64,000 nt of DNA from Mesotaenium endlicherianum (GCA_009602735.1 WELA01003517.1:87141-151140), one strand, 5' to 3'; shown: positions 33,792-46,030, counted from the first letter of the stretch. Notes: generated from the letters alone by a model not told the origin. Program-made: numbers and translations.

Positions 33792-35237
33792 ATGGCTCCC
33801 ACCACACAAAAGGAAGACAAAAAGCGCAAGGCAAAAGAAGCCAGGAGGACGATGGAGCAATACCGAAAAGAGTTGGCGGCGACGTCCCTCACCAGGAAAG
33901 AACAAGAAAGAGTTCGCAGACAACAAGAGGCGGCAGAAGAAGCACAGAGGAAGAAGGAGCAGGAGGCGGAAAATCTCAGGAAAGCTGAGGAGGAGAGACA
34001 GAAGAAACAACAAGAGGAAGCGGCGGCAGCAGAGGAGGAGAGAAGGTTGAAGCTGAGAAGCAGAAGAGCCTGGCCACTTACAGATATACTGTGGTGGGTA
34101 GCCAAATCTTTGATAACCTGAAGGGAGCATTGCTGGCAGCCCAGGAGATCAACAAGGTGGAACAAAAAACGATGTTACAGAGGCAAGGAGCAGAAGTCCT
34201 GGACAGGTATATTGAAACACACACTGGTGTGGTCCTCTACAAAGATTATGCCAAAATGGTGGGGTATACAGCAGAGCAGGCACGTTTTCTTGCAGATGAC
34301 TCGGAGGATAAGCCGGTACCAGTGGTTGGCATAGTAGGGAATCAGAGACTCATCGGGATGGTCAACATGCCGCCGGATAGCTTCAAGGATGCAATATTCT
34401 ACCTGACACTACTGCCAGCCTACAATGAAGTTGAGAGGAGGAGCTGGGAGTACTTGGCCAGGGAAACAGGACAGCAGATGTTCTCTCCCTACTAGTTCCC
34501 TTGTAAGCTGAAAAAGGTTGAGCATGGGCCATAGTATTACCAGCAGCCCACAGACTGGAGGTGGATGACCGTCACTAACAGGAAGCAGCAGTGTGATTGG
34601 GTCCACCCAGATGACTTCCATTATGGGCTGGACGGCTACCTCATCCTACCACCTCACATTGCCCCTTGGGACCCCAGGCTGAATGGATGCCTGAGTAATA
34701 TGAATGCTGAGACCAAGGAGCACAGGAGGAGGGGGAGAGACTATTTCTCTAAGGGGAAGCATGCCTTTGTCAAATGGGCGAAGAATGCAAGCCGGGTAGT
34801 TATCAGCAGGCTGAAGGCCAAGCAACCTCCAACTCGTCCTAAGAAAGGGCGGTCAGTAGATTTCTTCATGTCTACCCGGGAGCAGAATGACTTAGTGGAC
34901 GAGGCCCCTACTCGCTCTGAGGAGGAAGATGAGGAGGATGAGGAAGAAGAACAGGGTGGGGCAGAAGCATCAGGATCTGGTACTCAGGAGACCCAAAGGC
35001 AGGCAAAACAGGGACTCCTAGGGCGCCAAGATCAGGTGTATGGAATGTGATCCCTACTGTAGAGGCAACAGGACCCCGCCCTCGTTCTCCCAGCCCACCT
35101 GCCCAAGCAGGGAAAGAAGCTGATTTGACTGTTCTTGGCAGCAGAGAAAGGCTGAAATTCCCAGAGGACAGGGGTACCAGAAGAGGGACACGCGAAGTAG
35201 CCAGAGAAATGCTGGCCACCCCCTTCAGTCAGGGACA
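33792..35237 (+). pseudogene. Gypsy A ORF3 region, unknown extra protein (fossil, first part)
   Basis: It starts MAPTTQKEDKKRKAKEARRT just after an acceptor-like TGTGCAG. It follows ORF3 of copy C closely: charged coiled coil, then YIETHTGVVLYKDYAKMVGY, LPPHIAPWDPRLNG and an acidic patch. Gypsy D is inserted before its end, and the Arg/Ser/Pro tail lies at 49816-49905. Despite the greater age of this copy its ORF3 is of the same type as in C and unlike that in B. Confidence 0.75.
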
Positions 35238-35600
35238 TGCATCGACATTACTAGAATATTCTACCTTAGACGCGCTAGGCTAAACCGAAACTTCTAGGTA
35301 AATCGACCTAGTCGGCACTCCGCGTCAGCCAAACTTACGTGAAGGTTCGAGTTCATTCTAACGGGCCAGATCGCTCGACGCTGTCGGTCAATCCGACAGT
35401 TGCGCTCACCGCGAATTAAGGACAGTTGTCAACCGACCTCAAAATTAATTAAACTTCGGAAATCTGTAACTCTCTTAATACTTGACCAAATTTGATGAAC
35501 TTTATATCAAAATGACCAAAACAATGCACTCTATACTATTATACAAAAAAACCACTTTCTTGAAACTCAAAAATGCACTTTATAAACCTATGACCTTACA
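35238..35600 (-). repeat. Gypsy D 3' LTR, partial
   Basis: This 363-base match to the first half of the 744-base 5' LTR (49451-49815) starts TGTAAGGTCATAGG on the minus strand, next to a purine tract (GAGGAGGGGGA). Confidence 0.88.
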
Positions 35601-35609
35601 TCATCCCCC

Positions 35610-36070
35610 TCCTCAAGATGCGACGTCCTCGACGCATTCTGCAGATAACGTCTCAACTTACTCTTACAATGGGTCAAGTTGGCCTCTGGCTCCCAAGTGT
35701 TGTTGTCCGCATGGTAGCCTTTCCACTTGACCAGATACTCTTGGACAAATCGCTGACCTCGTTTGACTCGTCGATCGCCGACAATCACCTCCACTTCATA
35801 CTCCAATACATCATCGATCTCGACCGGTGGTGGCGGTGTAGGTAGTCGCCCTGGATGTCCTTCATTCGGGTCAACGTATGGCCGCAGACAATTGACATGG
35901 AACACAACATGGATACGCCAGCCTGAAGGAAGTTCCAACTTGTAGGCCACTGGATTCACCTGCTTGAGCACTACAAAGGGACCTGTGAACCGTGCCCGCA
36001 GTTTCCTCTTGCCTGTGAAAGGTAGGTTCTCTGTGGACAAGAGTACTTTGTCGCCCACATGGAATGTCAC
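35610..36070 (-). pseudogene. Gypsy D GPY/F module and chromodomain
   Basis: The segment FTGPFVVLKQVNPVAYKLEL is the C-terminal integrase GPY/F module. EYLVKWKGYHADNNTWEPEA is a canonical chromodomain with its aromatic and WKGY core. This places D among the chromoviruses. Chromodomains of this clade are known to steer integration to histone-marked chromatin. Confidence 0.85.
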
Positions 36071-36109
36071 TTCCCTCCTGTGCTTGTTAGCATGCTTGAC
36101 GTGCTCTTC

Positions 36110-39100
36110 CTATGCCTTCCGAATACACGTCTTTGCCATATGCCAAGTGTTGGCCATCTGCTCCATAAAAGCTTGTGTAGTAGGAACCTGAGTCTCCTTG
36201 GCCTTCTCCAACAAGATGTTCCCTGGATGATATACTTCTCGCCCATAAACCATAGCGAATGGTGACTGCTTGGTGGATCCCTGCATGCTGTTGTTGTAGG
36301 CAAACTCCAATCCTGGCAGCTTCTTGTCCCACTCTGAAGGGTCCTCCATAGTGAAACTCCTGAGCACCTCTTGCAGAGTTCTGTTGAGCCTCTCACTCTG
36401 CCCGTCTGTCTTAGGGTGATAGGAAGTGCTCATACTCAACTTGGTCCCTATCAAAGTAAACAATGACCGCCAAAAGTTGCTAGTAAACCTTGGATCCCGA
36501 TCTGAAACAATCACCTTTGGCAACCCATGTCGCCTGAATATATGATCAAAGAATAGCCGTGCCACATCCGCTGCCGTAGAAGTCTCCTTCATGGGAATGA
36601 AGTGAGCCATCTTGCTGAGCCTATCAGACACAACCCATACTGCATCGTGCCCTTGACCACTGCCTAGTAACGATGTGATGAAGTCCATAGCAATCTGCTC
36701 CCAAGGATACTCTGGAATAGGCAGGGGCTGCAATGTACCTCCCTTCTTTTGATTTGGTGTCTTGTTTCTCTGGCACGCATCACAACTCCTGATCCACTCC
36801 TCGATGTCCTTGTCCATTTTTCTCCAATAGTACACTCGCTTCAGCACGCTTGCCGTCTTCTCGCTTCCAAAGTGTCCAGCATATAAGCAATCATGATGCT
36901 CCGCAAGTAGTAAGTCTCGTAGCTCCTTGATGTCAAGTACCACCACTCTCTTGGAATCACCATAATACCATATGCCGTCCTCCTTCTGCATACTTGAGTT
37001 GGACTCAGCTGCTCCACCATCAGCAAACTCGGGGTCCTCCTCATAACCTCTTTAAAGCTTCTCCTTGAAGTCCATACTCTCCTTGATGACCGAGAAAGCT
37101 GCAAGGTCACACCTTCTGGATAAGGCATCTGTAGGGTTGATCTTCCCAGATAAATACTCAATCTTGTGGTCGAATTGTTGCAGAAACTCCATCCACCTTG
37201 CCTGTCTTGGTGTCAACGTTGGTTGCGTCATAAACTTCTCCAAGCTCTTGTGGTCGGTCTTGATGAACACCTTCCGGCCGTCCACATAACATCGCCAAAT
37301 CCTCAAAGCCTGGATAATAGCCAACATCTCTCGCTCGTGTGCTGCATAGTTCTGCTCCGCAGGACTCAACTTTCTGCTCTCATATGCCACAGGCTGCAAT
37401 CCTTTGCCTTGGTCCTGGAGAAGAAAAGCTCCCACTGCAAAATTTGATGCGTCCGTGATGATGGTGAAAGGAAGCTCTGGACTGGCAATTGCCAACACAG
37501 GTGCTTGTGTCAACAGCTCCTTAATCTTCTCGAAGGCTTGCTGCTCCTTGTCACCCCATAGCCACTTCTCCTGCTTCTTCAACATGTCCGTGAGCGGTGC
37601 ACACACCTTGGCAAATCCTTCAATGAAACGTCGGTAATAATTCGCCATGCCGAGGAAACTCCTGAGTTGATGAATATCAGCAGGTACCGGCCAATCTCTG
37701 ACTGCTTGCACCTTCTTCTGCTCCACCTTGACTCCTTCAGCTCCCACTATGTGTCCAAGAAACTCGACCTCCTTGAGACAGAAGTCGCACTTGCTCATCT
37801 TCCCATACAGCTTTTGATCTCTCAAGACCTCCAACACCTTCCTCAGATGCCCCACATGCTCCTCCAAGGTCTTCGAATAGATCAGGATGTCGTCCAAAAA
37901 TACCACCACAAACTGGTCCAAGTAGGGTCTGAAGATACTATTCTTGAGTCCCATGAATGTAGCAGGTGCATTAGTCAATCCAATAGGCATGACTGTGAAC
38001 TCAAACAAACCATAGCGAGTTCTGAAAGCAGTCTTCTGAACGTCTCCTTCCGCAATCCGTACCTGGTGATAGCCACTCCTCAAATCGATCTTCGAGAAAT
38101 ACTTCGCCCCGACAAGCCTGTCAATCAACTCGTCCACTCGTGGAAGTGGGTACCTGTTCTTGATAGTGACCTTGTTGAGTGCCCGGTAGTCAACACACAT
38201 CCTCATAGTCCCATCCTTCTTCTTCACAAATAAGACTGGCGCTGCAAATGGAGACTCGCTGGGTCGGATGAATCCCTTCTCCAATAACTCTGTCAGCTGC
38301 TTCTTCAACTCATCCAACTCTGCAAACGATTGTCGATAGGCGGATCTCACTGGTGGCTTGCTCCCCTGGTTCCAACTCGATCTTGTGCTCCATAGCTCTC
38401 TGTGGAGGTAATCCTGTAGGTAGCTCCTCAGGAAATATGTTCTTGAACTCCTCCAACAGCGCCTTAATTTGGGCAGGCATCTCAGCAAGCTTCTTCTCTT
38501 GAGCAGTTGGGCTCTGCTCCTTCTGAGCAAGGGGATCAGACACCACTACTTGCTCCTCCGGCGATGTACATTCGCCGAGGCTGTTAGGATTCACGCTTGC
38601 TCCATCTGATGACCTGGCCAGAGCCACCGAAACAAGGTACATCTCCTTCACCTGATTCGCCCTGCATAGCTTCTTAACTTGCAGGCTCGACAGAAGACAG
38701 TTACTTGTGGTCGTATCTACCTCCACCTGTTTCGCTGTCTCCATTCGACCATCACGCCCTTGGACCTTCACTTGTCCTGTACTCCAGTGCACTTGAGNTG
38801 TACTCCAGTGCAATTGAGGGTTGGCTTTTCTTAGCCATGGTCGGCCCAATATCACCTCATGGTGACCTAACTCTGCCTGCTCCATAACTTCAGTACTCCG
38901 GTGCCTCGCTACTTCCACGTGAATAGCTTCCGTAGGTGCACCACAATTGAGTCTCTGCCCATTCGCCAAAATTGCCTTCTTAGGCTCATAATGCTTTTGC
39001 ACAGGGATTCGCCACTCTTTCACCAGCTTCTTGTGCACAAAGTTTGCATTTGCGCCACTGTCGACCATACACTTCGCCTTGTTGCCGTCGACCACTCCTT

Positions 39101-39293
39101 CCACGATGATAGGCTTGTCAACATCTCGTCCTACGCTTCTCGGCAGGCTCCTGGGGATAACCTCCTTGTGAGTTCTCGTCTTCACGCCAGTAGACACCCC
39201 AGAACAACTTACTGGCGTCCTCCTTTTTCCTGCTGTTGAGGTTGCTTTGCCTTCACATAACAGTCTCGAGCCATATGTCCAAGCTTGCCGCAA
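36110..39293 (-). pseudogene. Gypsy D protease, reverse transcriptase, RNase H and integrase region (fossil)
   Basis: On the minus strand the region runs from protease (CMVDSGANANFVH) through reverse transcriptase ([35 protein letters not shown]) and RNase H ([25 protein letters not shown]). Integrase follows with CDACQRNKTPNQKK, VSDRDPRFTSNFW and YHPKTDGQSERLNRTLQE. Sequence and gene order match plant and algal chromoviruses. It is clearly a different family from A/B/C. It is broken. Confidence 0.87.
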
Positions 39294-39463
39294 TTATAGC
39301 AGGGTCCTCTCGGCTTAAAATTCTGCTGCCTGCGTTGGTACTGCACAAGTCCCAACTCCATAGGTACAGGACCTTGAACACTCGTGCTTGGCGCTTGAGA
39401 TCCAAAGGGTCGATAACCTCCAAAGTTGTGGCTGCCCCACTGCCTCTGACTATACTCCACAGC
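39209..39463 (-). pseudogene. Gypsy D gag end with zinc knuckle
   Basis: The second part of D gag lies downstream (minus strand) of the Gypsy C insertion. It contains VPMELGLVQYQRRQ and the CCHC knuckle CYNCGKLGHMARDC. It continues gag from 48269-49034. Confidence 0.8.
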
Positions 39464-39468
39464 GTCGA

Positions 39469-40188
39469 TGAAATGAATCGACTTACCAAATAGGCGATTA
39501 ACAATTAATAAAGATCTTTATATCAGCAAGTAATCTTTATGGTACTTTCCGTTAACTGTTTAATGGCAAAAGGACAACGCACTAGCAGTGAATAATACTC
39601 GTCAGTCAAATGAGAGTAAACTAGCATCAATAATGCAAATCAGTAAACTCATACATAAGCAAGGTTAGAAGACAGTGCGTATCAATGGCTTCTCGCCTTG
39701 GATTCAGATCTCTCTCAGTAAGCTGTACAAGAGAGTTGGCCTCGTTTCCGAATGCCGAACTCGAGAGCAATGCCTAGCATATGTACATGGAATGAGTTTA
39801 CTGTTCAACGGTCAGTGCGATGGCACCGCCTACCCGGGAGTTAACCACGTTGGTAGGACCTCGGTTAACCAAATCCACCGCCATCTCCCATCATCCCGAA
39901 TAGCCATCCATCATAGGGATGTCATCTGGCTATTCATCTAGCATATCGCACTTAGATGCATATCAAGGCAGTTCGCTGCTACCGAGTACGGAAGTCAGCT
40001 GGCTGTCAAAGAATGTGTCAGCAAGCTGACTTAAGTTGACTTCAGCCTGCTGCTTTCGGCTGAGTCATTAAACTGATAATTATGTAAAGTCCAGCAGACT
40101 GACTATTAACTAAAGTTCAGCAGGCTGAACTTAATTAACTATTATATTTAAATGAATATTATATCCACTAATATACTGATTCATTACA
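39469..40188 (-). repeat. Gypsy C 3' LTR
   Basis: This 720-base LTR starts TGTAATGAATCAG and ends CATTTCA on the minus strand. It lies next to the purine tract at 40189-40203 and pairs with 47544-48263 at about 97 % identity. Confidence 0.94.
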
Positions 40189-40222
40189 ATCCCTCCAACT
40201 TAACTTGTTGTCGCCTCGACAA
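40189..40222 (-). other. 3' hairpin and polypurine tract of Gypsy C
   Basis: On the minus strand TTGTCG-AGG-CGACAA (40222-40208) precedes TTAAGTTGGAGGGAT (40203-40189), which abuts the 3' LTR. B has the same hairpin with a G-T pair in the stem (28788-28802), and A has it at 50105-50117. The purine tract is the expected primer for plus-strand DNA synthesis; the role of the hairpin is unknown. Confidence 0.6.
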
Positions 40223-40301
40223 CATTAAACTGCAGAAATTTTAAATAAGGGAACTGAACCTGACCAGCCTCCCTTACTGACTGCCTCTTCAGCGTGTCAC
40301 C

Positions 40302-42002
40302 TTAAGGGGTTGTTCCTGGGGCTTCAGGGTCAGGAGACGGAGATCTGGACCTAGATCTGGACAGCCCTCTAGGTCTGTCAGCTGGCCTTCTAAAGAACCC
40401 TGTTTGCTCTAAAGTTGGCCCTCGAGGAGAACGGAGGATGGTGGCCTGCTCTTCAACCACTTGGGTGTTGATTCCCACATAGACAGGCATTCCAGTAGGA
40501 TGCTGAAATACATTGGCTAGAGGTACATGCCCCTGAGCGGAGGGGGAGGCTGGCATACCTCTGGCCCACCCGCGTGTCCCTCTTCTGGCACCCCTGTCCT
40601 CTGGGGATTTCTGTCTGTGTCTGCTGCCCAGTACAGTCAGATCAGCTTCTTCCCCTGCTTGGGCAGGTGGGCTGGGGGAGCGAGCGCGGGGTCCAGTTGT
40701 CGCCATAACGGGGATCACATTCCAAACACCTGATCGTGGTTCTTTAGGAAGCGCCCCTGCCTGTCCCTGGGTATCCTGAGTACCTGCTGCTGATGCTTCT
40801 CCTCTGCCTTGTTCTTCTTCCTCATCCTCCTCATCCTCCTCCTCGGAGAGAGTAGGGGTCTCGTCCACTAAGTCGTCCTGCTCCCTAGTAGACATGGAGT
40901 AGTCTACCGACCTCCCTTTCTTAGGGCGCGCTGGAGGTTGCTTGGCCTTCAGCCTACTGATATCTATCCGGCCTGCATTCTTTGCCCATTTGACAAAGGC
41001 ATGCTTTCCCTTAGAGAAGTACTCTCTTCCCCTCCTCCTATGTTCCTTGGTCTCTGCATTCATATTGCTCAGGCATCCATTCAGCCTGGGGTCCCAAGGG
41101 GCAATGTGAGGTGGTAGGATGAGATAGCCGTCTAGGCCATAGTGGAAGTCATCCGGTTGGGCTCGGTCACACTCCTGCTTCTTATTTGTGACGGTCATCC
41201 ACCTCCAGTCTGTTGGCTGCTGGTAGTACTGGGGTCCGTGCTCAGCCTTCCTCAGTTTACACGGGAACCAGTGGGGAGAGAACATCTGCTGTCCTGCTTC
41301 CCTGGCCAAGTACTCCCAGCTCCTTCTCTCAACTTCATTGTAAGCTGGCAGGAGTGTGAGGTAGAATACCGTATCCTTAAAGCTATCGGGCCGCATGCTC
41401 ACCATCCGGATGAGTCTCTGATCTCCCACTATTCCCGGTATGGGGACCGGCTTGTCCTCTGAATCATCTGCGAGATACCGGGCCTGCTCTGCTGTATAGC
41501 CCACCATCTTAGCATAATCTTCGTAAAGGACCACGCCGGTGTGTGTCTCGATGTACCTGTCCAGTGCTGTAGCTCCTTCCTTCTGTAGCAGTGTTGTCTG
41601 TTCCAGCCTGTTGATCTCCTGGGCTGCCAGCAATGCTTCCTTCAGGTTATCGAAGTTTTGGCCACCCACCACAGTATACCTGTAAGTGGCCAAGCTCTTC
41701 TGTCTGTCCGCTTCAATCTTTTTTCTTTTCTCCTCTTCTGCCGCTGCCGCTTCTTCTTGCTGTTTCTTCTGTCTCTCCTCCTCAGCCTTCCTGAGGTTTT
41801 CCGCTTCCTGATCCTTCTTCCTCTGTGCCTCTTCTGCCGCCTCTTGTTGTTTGCGGACCCTTTCTTGTTCTCTCCTGGTGAGGGACGTCGCCGCCAGCTC
41901 CTTCTGGTATTGCTCCATTGTCCTCCTGGCTTCTTCTGCCTTGCGCTTTCTGTCCTCCTTTTGTGTGGTGGGCGCCATCCTGCACATGTAACCAGGGCAC
42001 AA
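40302..42002 (-). CDS. Gypsy C ORF3: unknown extra protein downstream of pol
   Basis: Up to 566 residues. The conserved start is probably the ninth codon (MAPTTQKEDRKRKAEEARRT, 41978), directly after an acceptor-like TGTGCAG, so expression from a spliced RNA is possible but inferred. Residues about 15-103 are a Lys/Glu/Arg/Gln/Ala coiled coil. About 106-345 look globular, with YIETHTGVVLYEDYAKMVGY, YNEVERRSWEYLAREAGQ, PTDWRWMTV and LPPHIAPWDPRLNGCLSNM. An acidic run (EEEDEEDEEEEQ) lies near 395, then a Pro-rich part and an RS tail (SRSRSRSPSPDPEAP). No signal peptide, membrane helix, catalytic motif or known family was recognised. Position resembles an env gene, but the content does not. Confidence 0.75.
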   Translation of the reverse strand: MCPGYMCRMAPTTQKEDRKRKAEEARRTMEQYQKELAATSLTRREQERVRKQQEAAEEAQRKKDQEAENLRKAEEERQKKQQEEAAAAEEEKRKKIEADRQKSLATYRYTVVGGQNFDNLKEALLAAQEINRLEQTTLLQKEGATALDRYIETHTGVVLYEDYAKMVGYTAEQARYLADDSEDKPVPIPGIVGDQRLIRMVSMRPDSFKDTVFYLTLLPAYNEVERRSWEYLAREAGQQMFSPHWFPCKLRKAEHGPQYYQQPTDWRWMTVTNKKQECDRAQPDDFHYGLDGYLILPPHIAPWDPRLNGCLSNMNAETKEHRRRGREYFSKGKHAFVKWAKNAGRIDISRLKAKQPPARPKKGRSVDYSMSTREQDDLVDETPTLSEEEDEEDEEEEQGRGEASAAGTQDTQGQAGALPKEPRSGVWNVIPVMATTGPRARSPSPPAQAGEEADLTVLGSRHRQKSPEDRGARRGTRGWARGMPASPSAQGHVPLANVFQHPTGMPVYVGINTQVVEEQATILRSPRGPTLEQTGFFRRPADRPRGLSRSRSRSPSPDPEAPGTTP

Positions 42003-42181
42003 GTTAGTAGGATATGGACCTTTGTCATAGGGATTGCAGGAAGTATGTTAGTATTTAGTATAGTGGCTTCGCTGCTGTTTACCTTACAGGATGATTGCTA
42101 AAAGTTGACGTAGTTGCGATGCGCTACACATAAACGTATGAGTGTGTTTTTATCGCTCTCGCTCACTAACTGTCATATATT

Positions 42182-42218
42182 TTCCCCTCCAACTTAAATG
42201 GAGACAGGACCGCCTGTC
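42182..42218 (-). other. Internal hairpin and polypurine tract of Gypsy C
   Basis: On the minus strand GACAGG-CGGT-CCTGTC (42218-42203) is followed by AAGTTGGAGGGGAA (42195-42182), between pol and ORF3. The loop differs by one base from A and B while the stem is kept. Confidence 0.6.
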
Positions 42219-42245
42219 ACCTTCCCGTGTCAACTGAAATGACAG

Positions 42246-45200
42246 TTATGGAGGGACTCCAGCGGCCCGAAGGTGGAACCGTGTCAACGCCCCTTTGGCA
42301 TTGGTCAAGTGGTCCTTAAACTCCCAAGTGTCCCCAGAGGCATCGTAACCCTTCCATCGAATGAGGTATTTCATGACATATTTAGACGATCGACGGACCG
42401 AGCGAGCGTCTAAAATCTCATCGACCTCATATTCCTCAGGGTCGCCGTCCCGGACAGCGGGGACCGGTCCCGGTTGGACAGGGAACCGACCTGTGAACAG
42501 TGTATCACCTTTGATGTACGGTTCCAGGAAGGAGACATTAAAGACCGGGTGCCCCTTGTATTCAGCTGACATGTTCAGTTTGTAAGCATTCTGACCGACA
42601 CGACGGACCACCGAATATGGACCGACCCAGACAGGGCCAAGCTTTTTCTTGACCACACCAGGGAGGTACAGGTGCTGAGAATGCAGTTTGACTAAATCCC
42701 CCTTGGAAAATGTCAGTTCCCGACGGTGTTGATTAGCGTATTTTTGTTGGTTTTCTTGGGCCGTGTGCAAGTTTCGTTGGACTTCTGACAGGGTGTCAGC
42801 AAACTCCTGAGTTAACTGGAGGGAGACCGGGTTGTCAATCCCTTCAGGGTGAGTTAAAGATTCCCCTAGCACATCTAGAGGAGACTTAGGGACTCTACCC
42901 AGGCTGAGTTCAAAAGGAGTTTTGCCCGTTGACGCGTGCACCGCACTGTTGACCGCAAACTGAATTTGAGGCAACAGGTCATCCCAATTATCTTGTTTTT
43001 GGTTAATATATGCTCTCAGCACCTCCTGCAGAACTCGGTTAGTTCTTTCAGTCTGCCCATCAGTCTGAGGGTGGTTTGCTGTGCTGAGCAGCTGTTTGAC
43101 TCCCATTAACCCCATTAAAGCTCTCCAGAACTTAGAGGTGAATTTTGAGTCTCTGTCTGAGATGATATTAGAAGGGAGCCCATGTTGGCATACTACATGG
43201 TTGTAAAACTGTCTCGCTGTTTCGAGTGCAGTCACTTTGACAGTTGTGGGGATAAAAATGACCATTTTTGTCAGTTTATCCACGACTACCAGTATTGAAT
43301 CATGCCCGTTGGCAGTTCTTGGTAGTGAGACCACCCAGTCCATGGATATAGTTTCCCAGCGTCCCGCTGGGATGGGTAGCGGTTGCAAGAGACCTCCGGG
43401 TGGTGTGTGCCGAGACTTATTTCTCTGACACTGGTCACAGGACTTGACATATTTCAAGACCTCCCGGGGTAACCCCTCCCAATGATAATGTTTTGCCAGT
43501 TTGCCAACAGTTTTGGCCTGCCCCAAATGTCCACCCAGGAGACTGTCATGAGCTTGACTCAGTAAGAGAGACCTTATTTCCAAGTTATTAGGAATGACCA
43601 GCTTCAGCCTGCCTGAAGTGGTTTCAGTCACCCAGACCCCTCCCTTGAGCTTATACCCGAGTGCAGTAGCACGACACACACCAGTAGTGGGGCTGGGCTC
43701 AAATGTTGGGTCAGAAAGGTAGGCTTTCCTAAGTTGTTCAAGGAAGGACTTTTTCACCTTTAGTGAAGTGAGTGCACACAGGACTTTATCTACAGCATGC
43801 TGACTAAAGTTCCTTTCTTGCAAGTCAGGTCTTCTAGAGAGTGCATCAGCAGGATTCAACTTCCCTGGTTTGTAGTCGATCTGGACTTGGAACTGCTCCA
43901 GCATCTGGCTCCAGCGGTTCTCCCTCCTCGACAGCTTGGACTTCTTCTGAAAGTGGGTCAGAGCTAGATGATCTGTAATCACCTTAAAAGCTTTACCATG
44001 TAAGTATGCTCTCCACTGTTTGAGTACATGAATGATAGCTAGCAGCTCTTTATCATGCACTGAGTAATTAATCTCCGCTGGATTAAATTTCATAGACTCA
44101 TACAACACAGGATGCCACTCCTGCCGTACCTTACCATCCTTTGTGGTTTTGTCAGCAGGCTGCAACAAAATAGCACCCATGGCAAAATCAGAGGCATCAG
44201 TAACCACCTGCACCGGTTTGCTGGGGTCATACACGGCTAGCACTGGGGCAGAACAAAGGGCATCTTTAAGGGTCTGGAAGGCAGCCTGCTGCTCTTCCCC
44301 CCACACATACCCGATGTCTTTCTTAGTAAGGTCAGTCAGTTTACTGGCCTTTGTGGAATAATTCTCAATAAATCTCCTATAGTAGTTAGCCAACCCGAGG
44401 AAGGATCTAACTTCAGAGACAGACTGTGGTACTGGCCAGTCCCTTATGGTCTGGACTTTCTTAGGATCCACACTGATGCCCTCTTTACTGACAACGTGGC
44501 CTAAGAATTCAATACTTTCCTTAAAGAAATCACACTTGCTCATTTTAGCATACAAGTGATTTTTCCGCAGAGTGTCCAGCACTTTCTTTAAGTGTTCAGT
44601 GTGCTGAGCTTCATCTTTAGAGAAAATTAAAATATCATCCAGGAAAACTTGCACAAACTTATCCAAATAAGGTCTGAAAATGTCATTCATAGCACCCATA
44701 AAGGTAGCAGGAGCATTAGTCAGTCCAAATGGCATCACGTTGAACTCATAGTGTCCATAACGTGTGCGGAAAGCAGTCTTGTGTTCATCCCCCTCAGCAA
44801 TTCTGATTTGATGATAACCACTCTTGAGATCTATCTTACTGAACACCTTAGCGCCAGACAGGGTATCAAGCAAGTCCTCGATTCTGGGTAAAGCATACTT
44901 GTTCTTTACTGTAATTCTGTTCAGGGCTCTGTAATCCACACACATCCGCATACTGCCATCCTTTTTCTTAACAAATAGGATAGGTGCGCCGTACGGTGAT
45001 TTACTGGGAGAAATGTAACCATTTTCCTCCAGCTCTGCAATCTGTGTTTTCAACTCCTCGCTCTCCAAATAAGACAAGCCATAAGTGCGTTGCCAGGGTG
45101 GCTGGCTACCAGGTAATAGATCAATCCTATGATCTACTTCCCTTTTAGGGGGTAGTCCTGGAGGCATGTTAAACACATCAGTGTACTGAGCAACAATTTT

Positions 45201-45962
45201 TGCAGCAGTAGGGTGCTCCGGAGGGCTTACCTTTTTCTCAACCACTTCTTCAGGTTGAGGAGGTACCTCTCTTAGCAGCAGACAGAACATTCTGTCTTCC
45301 TTCTGGTTCCAGCTTTTGACGAACTCCATTGCATTCAGCAACTTGCATCCTTCTGGAAGCCTCTTCTTTTCCTTCATTTGCCATCCACACAGGACAAGAG
45401 GAAGAGCACTGGTGGGTGCCAAGTCAGTCTGCCCATCACTGGCTCCTCTCACTTTAACTGTACCTCTGCTCCAACACACTTCAGCTTGATGTCTATTAAG
45501 CCAGGACCTGCCTAGCACGAGATCATAAAAGCCAGTGTTGAGTACCTCAAATGTAAGCGTTTCAGTTAGAACTGCAATGCCAGAACCTAACTGGACCTCA
45601 ATAGGCTTGGTTATAACTCCTCCCGGGATACTTGAGGCATCTCCAAGGAATATTTTTCTATTCCCTTGGGTGACAGTAGGCAGCCTTAGCCGCTTAACTA
45701 AGTCCTTGTGGATAAAAGTATGTGACGCCCCTCCGTCAACAAATGCCCTCACCTTCCTACCTGCAATCATGCAATGCAGTAGGATAGGGGGGACTGTCTT
45801 TTCCTGACTTTCGCATTGTTCTCCTGACGTAGCAAAGAAATGTTGGACATCAGGTGGAACAAGAGCATCCAGAGTGTGCACTCTCTGGACGTCTATATTA
45901 CTGATGGTCTCCTTTATCTGTTTGTCAGGCATGCATAGTGAATCCAGTTCAGCAGGACCCAT
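42246..45962 (-). CDS. Gypsy C pol polyprotein with chromodomain
   Basis: 1238 residues from its first Met; the frame is open back into the end of gag. Retropepsin lies near residues 70-170 ([12 protein letters not shown]). Reverse transcriptase covers about 330-510 ([33 protein letters not shown]). RNase H covers about 580-710 ([15 protein letters not shown]). Integrase covers about 800-1080, with the HHCC finger (CDQCQRNKS), [10 protein letters not shown] and [12 protein letters not shown]. The GPY/F module ([19 protein letters not shown]) lies near 1130 and the chromodomain ([20 protein letters not shown]) near 1200. The enzymes copy element RNA to DNA and insert it; the chromodomain is the known targeting module of chromoviruses. 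All parts look complete. Confidence 0.93.
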   Translation of the reverse strand: MGPAELDSLCMPDKQIKETISNIDVQRVHTLDALVPPDVQHFFATSGEQCESQEKTVPPILLHCMIAGRKVRAFVDGGASHTFIHKDLVKRLRLPTVTQGNRKIFLGDASSIPGGVITKPIEVQLGSGIAVLTETLTFEVLNTGFYDLVLGRSWLNRHQAEVCWSRGTVKVRGASDGQTDLAPTSALPLVLCGWQMKEKKRLPEGCKLLNAMEFVKSWNQKEDRMFCLLLREVPPQPEEVVEKKVSPPEHPTAAKIVAQYTDVFNMPPGLPPKREVDHRIDLLPGSQPPWQRTYGLSYLESEELKTQIAELEENGYISPSKSPYGAPILFVKKKDGSMRMCVDYRALNRITVKNKYALPRIEDLLDTLSGAKVFSKIDLKSGYHQIRIAEGDEHKTAFRTRYGHYEFNVMPFGLTNAPATFMGAMNDIFRPYLDKFVQVFLDDILIFSKDEAQHTEHLKKVLDTLRKNHLYAKMSKCDFFKESIEFLGHVVSKEGISVDPKKVQTIRDWPVPQSVSEVRSFLGLANYYRRFIENYSTKASKLTDLTKKDIGYVWGEEQQAAFQTLKDALCSAPVLAVYDPSKPVQVVTDASDFAMGAILLQPADKTTKDGKVRQEWHPVLYESMKFNPAEINYSVHDKELLAIIHVLKQWRAYLHGKAFKVITDHLALTHFQKKSKLSRRENRWSQMLEQFQVQIDYKPGKLNPADALSRRPDLQERNFSQHAVDKVLCALTSLKVKKSFLEQLRKAYLSDPTFEPSPTTGVCRATALGYKLKGGVWVTETTSGRLKLVIPNNLEIRSLLLSQAHDSLLGGHLGQAKTVGKLAKHYHWEGLPREVLKYVKSCDQCQRNKSRHTPPGGLLQPLPIPAGRWETISMDWVVSLPRTANGHDSILVVVDKLTKMVIFIPTTVKVTALETARQFYNHVVCQHGLPSNIISDRDSKFTSKFWRALMGLMGVKQLLSTANHPQTDGQTERTNRVLQEVLRAYINQKQDNWDDLLPQIQFAVNSAVHASTGKTPFELSLGRVPKSPLDVLGESLTHPEGIDNPVSLQLTQEFADTLSEVQRNLHTAQENQQKYANQHRRELTFSKGDLVKLHSQHLYLPGVVKKKLGPVWVGPYSVVRRVGQNAYKLNMSAEYKGHPVFNVSFLEPYIKGDTLFTGRFPVQPGPVPAVRDGDPEEYEVDEILDARSVRRSSKYVMKYLIRWKGYDASGDTWEFKDHLTNAKGALTRFHLRAAGVPP

Positions 45963-46030
45963 AATACCTGCTACGAGGGCAGCTAGTGACGACTCACTAT
46001 CTCTAGCATCCTCACAGTCAGTAGACTGGA

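Noticed and set aside
33768-34121. ORF3 coiled coil as a host myosin- or caldesmon-like gene
   Set aside because: Lys/Glu-rich coils resemble many proteins; its place in three copies of one element shows it belongs to the element.
40302-42002. ORF3 as a retroviral envelope gene
   Set aside because: Position fits, but no signal peptide, membrane helix or cysteine-rich ectodomain is visible; the protein is charged and hydrophilic.
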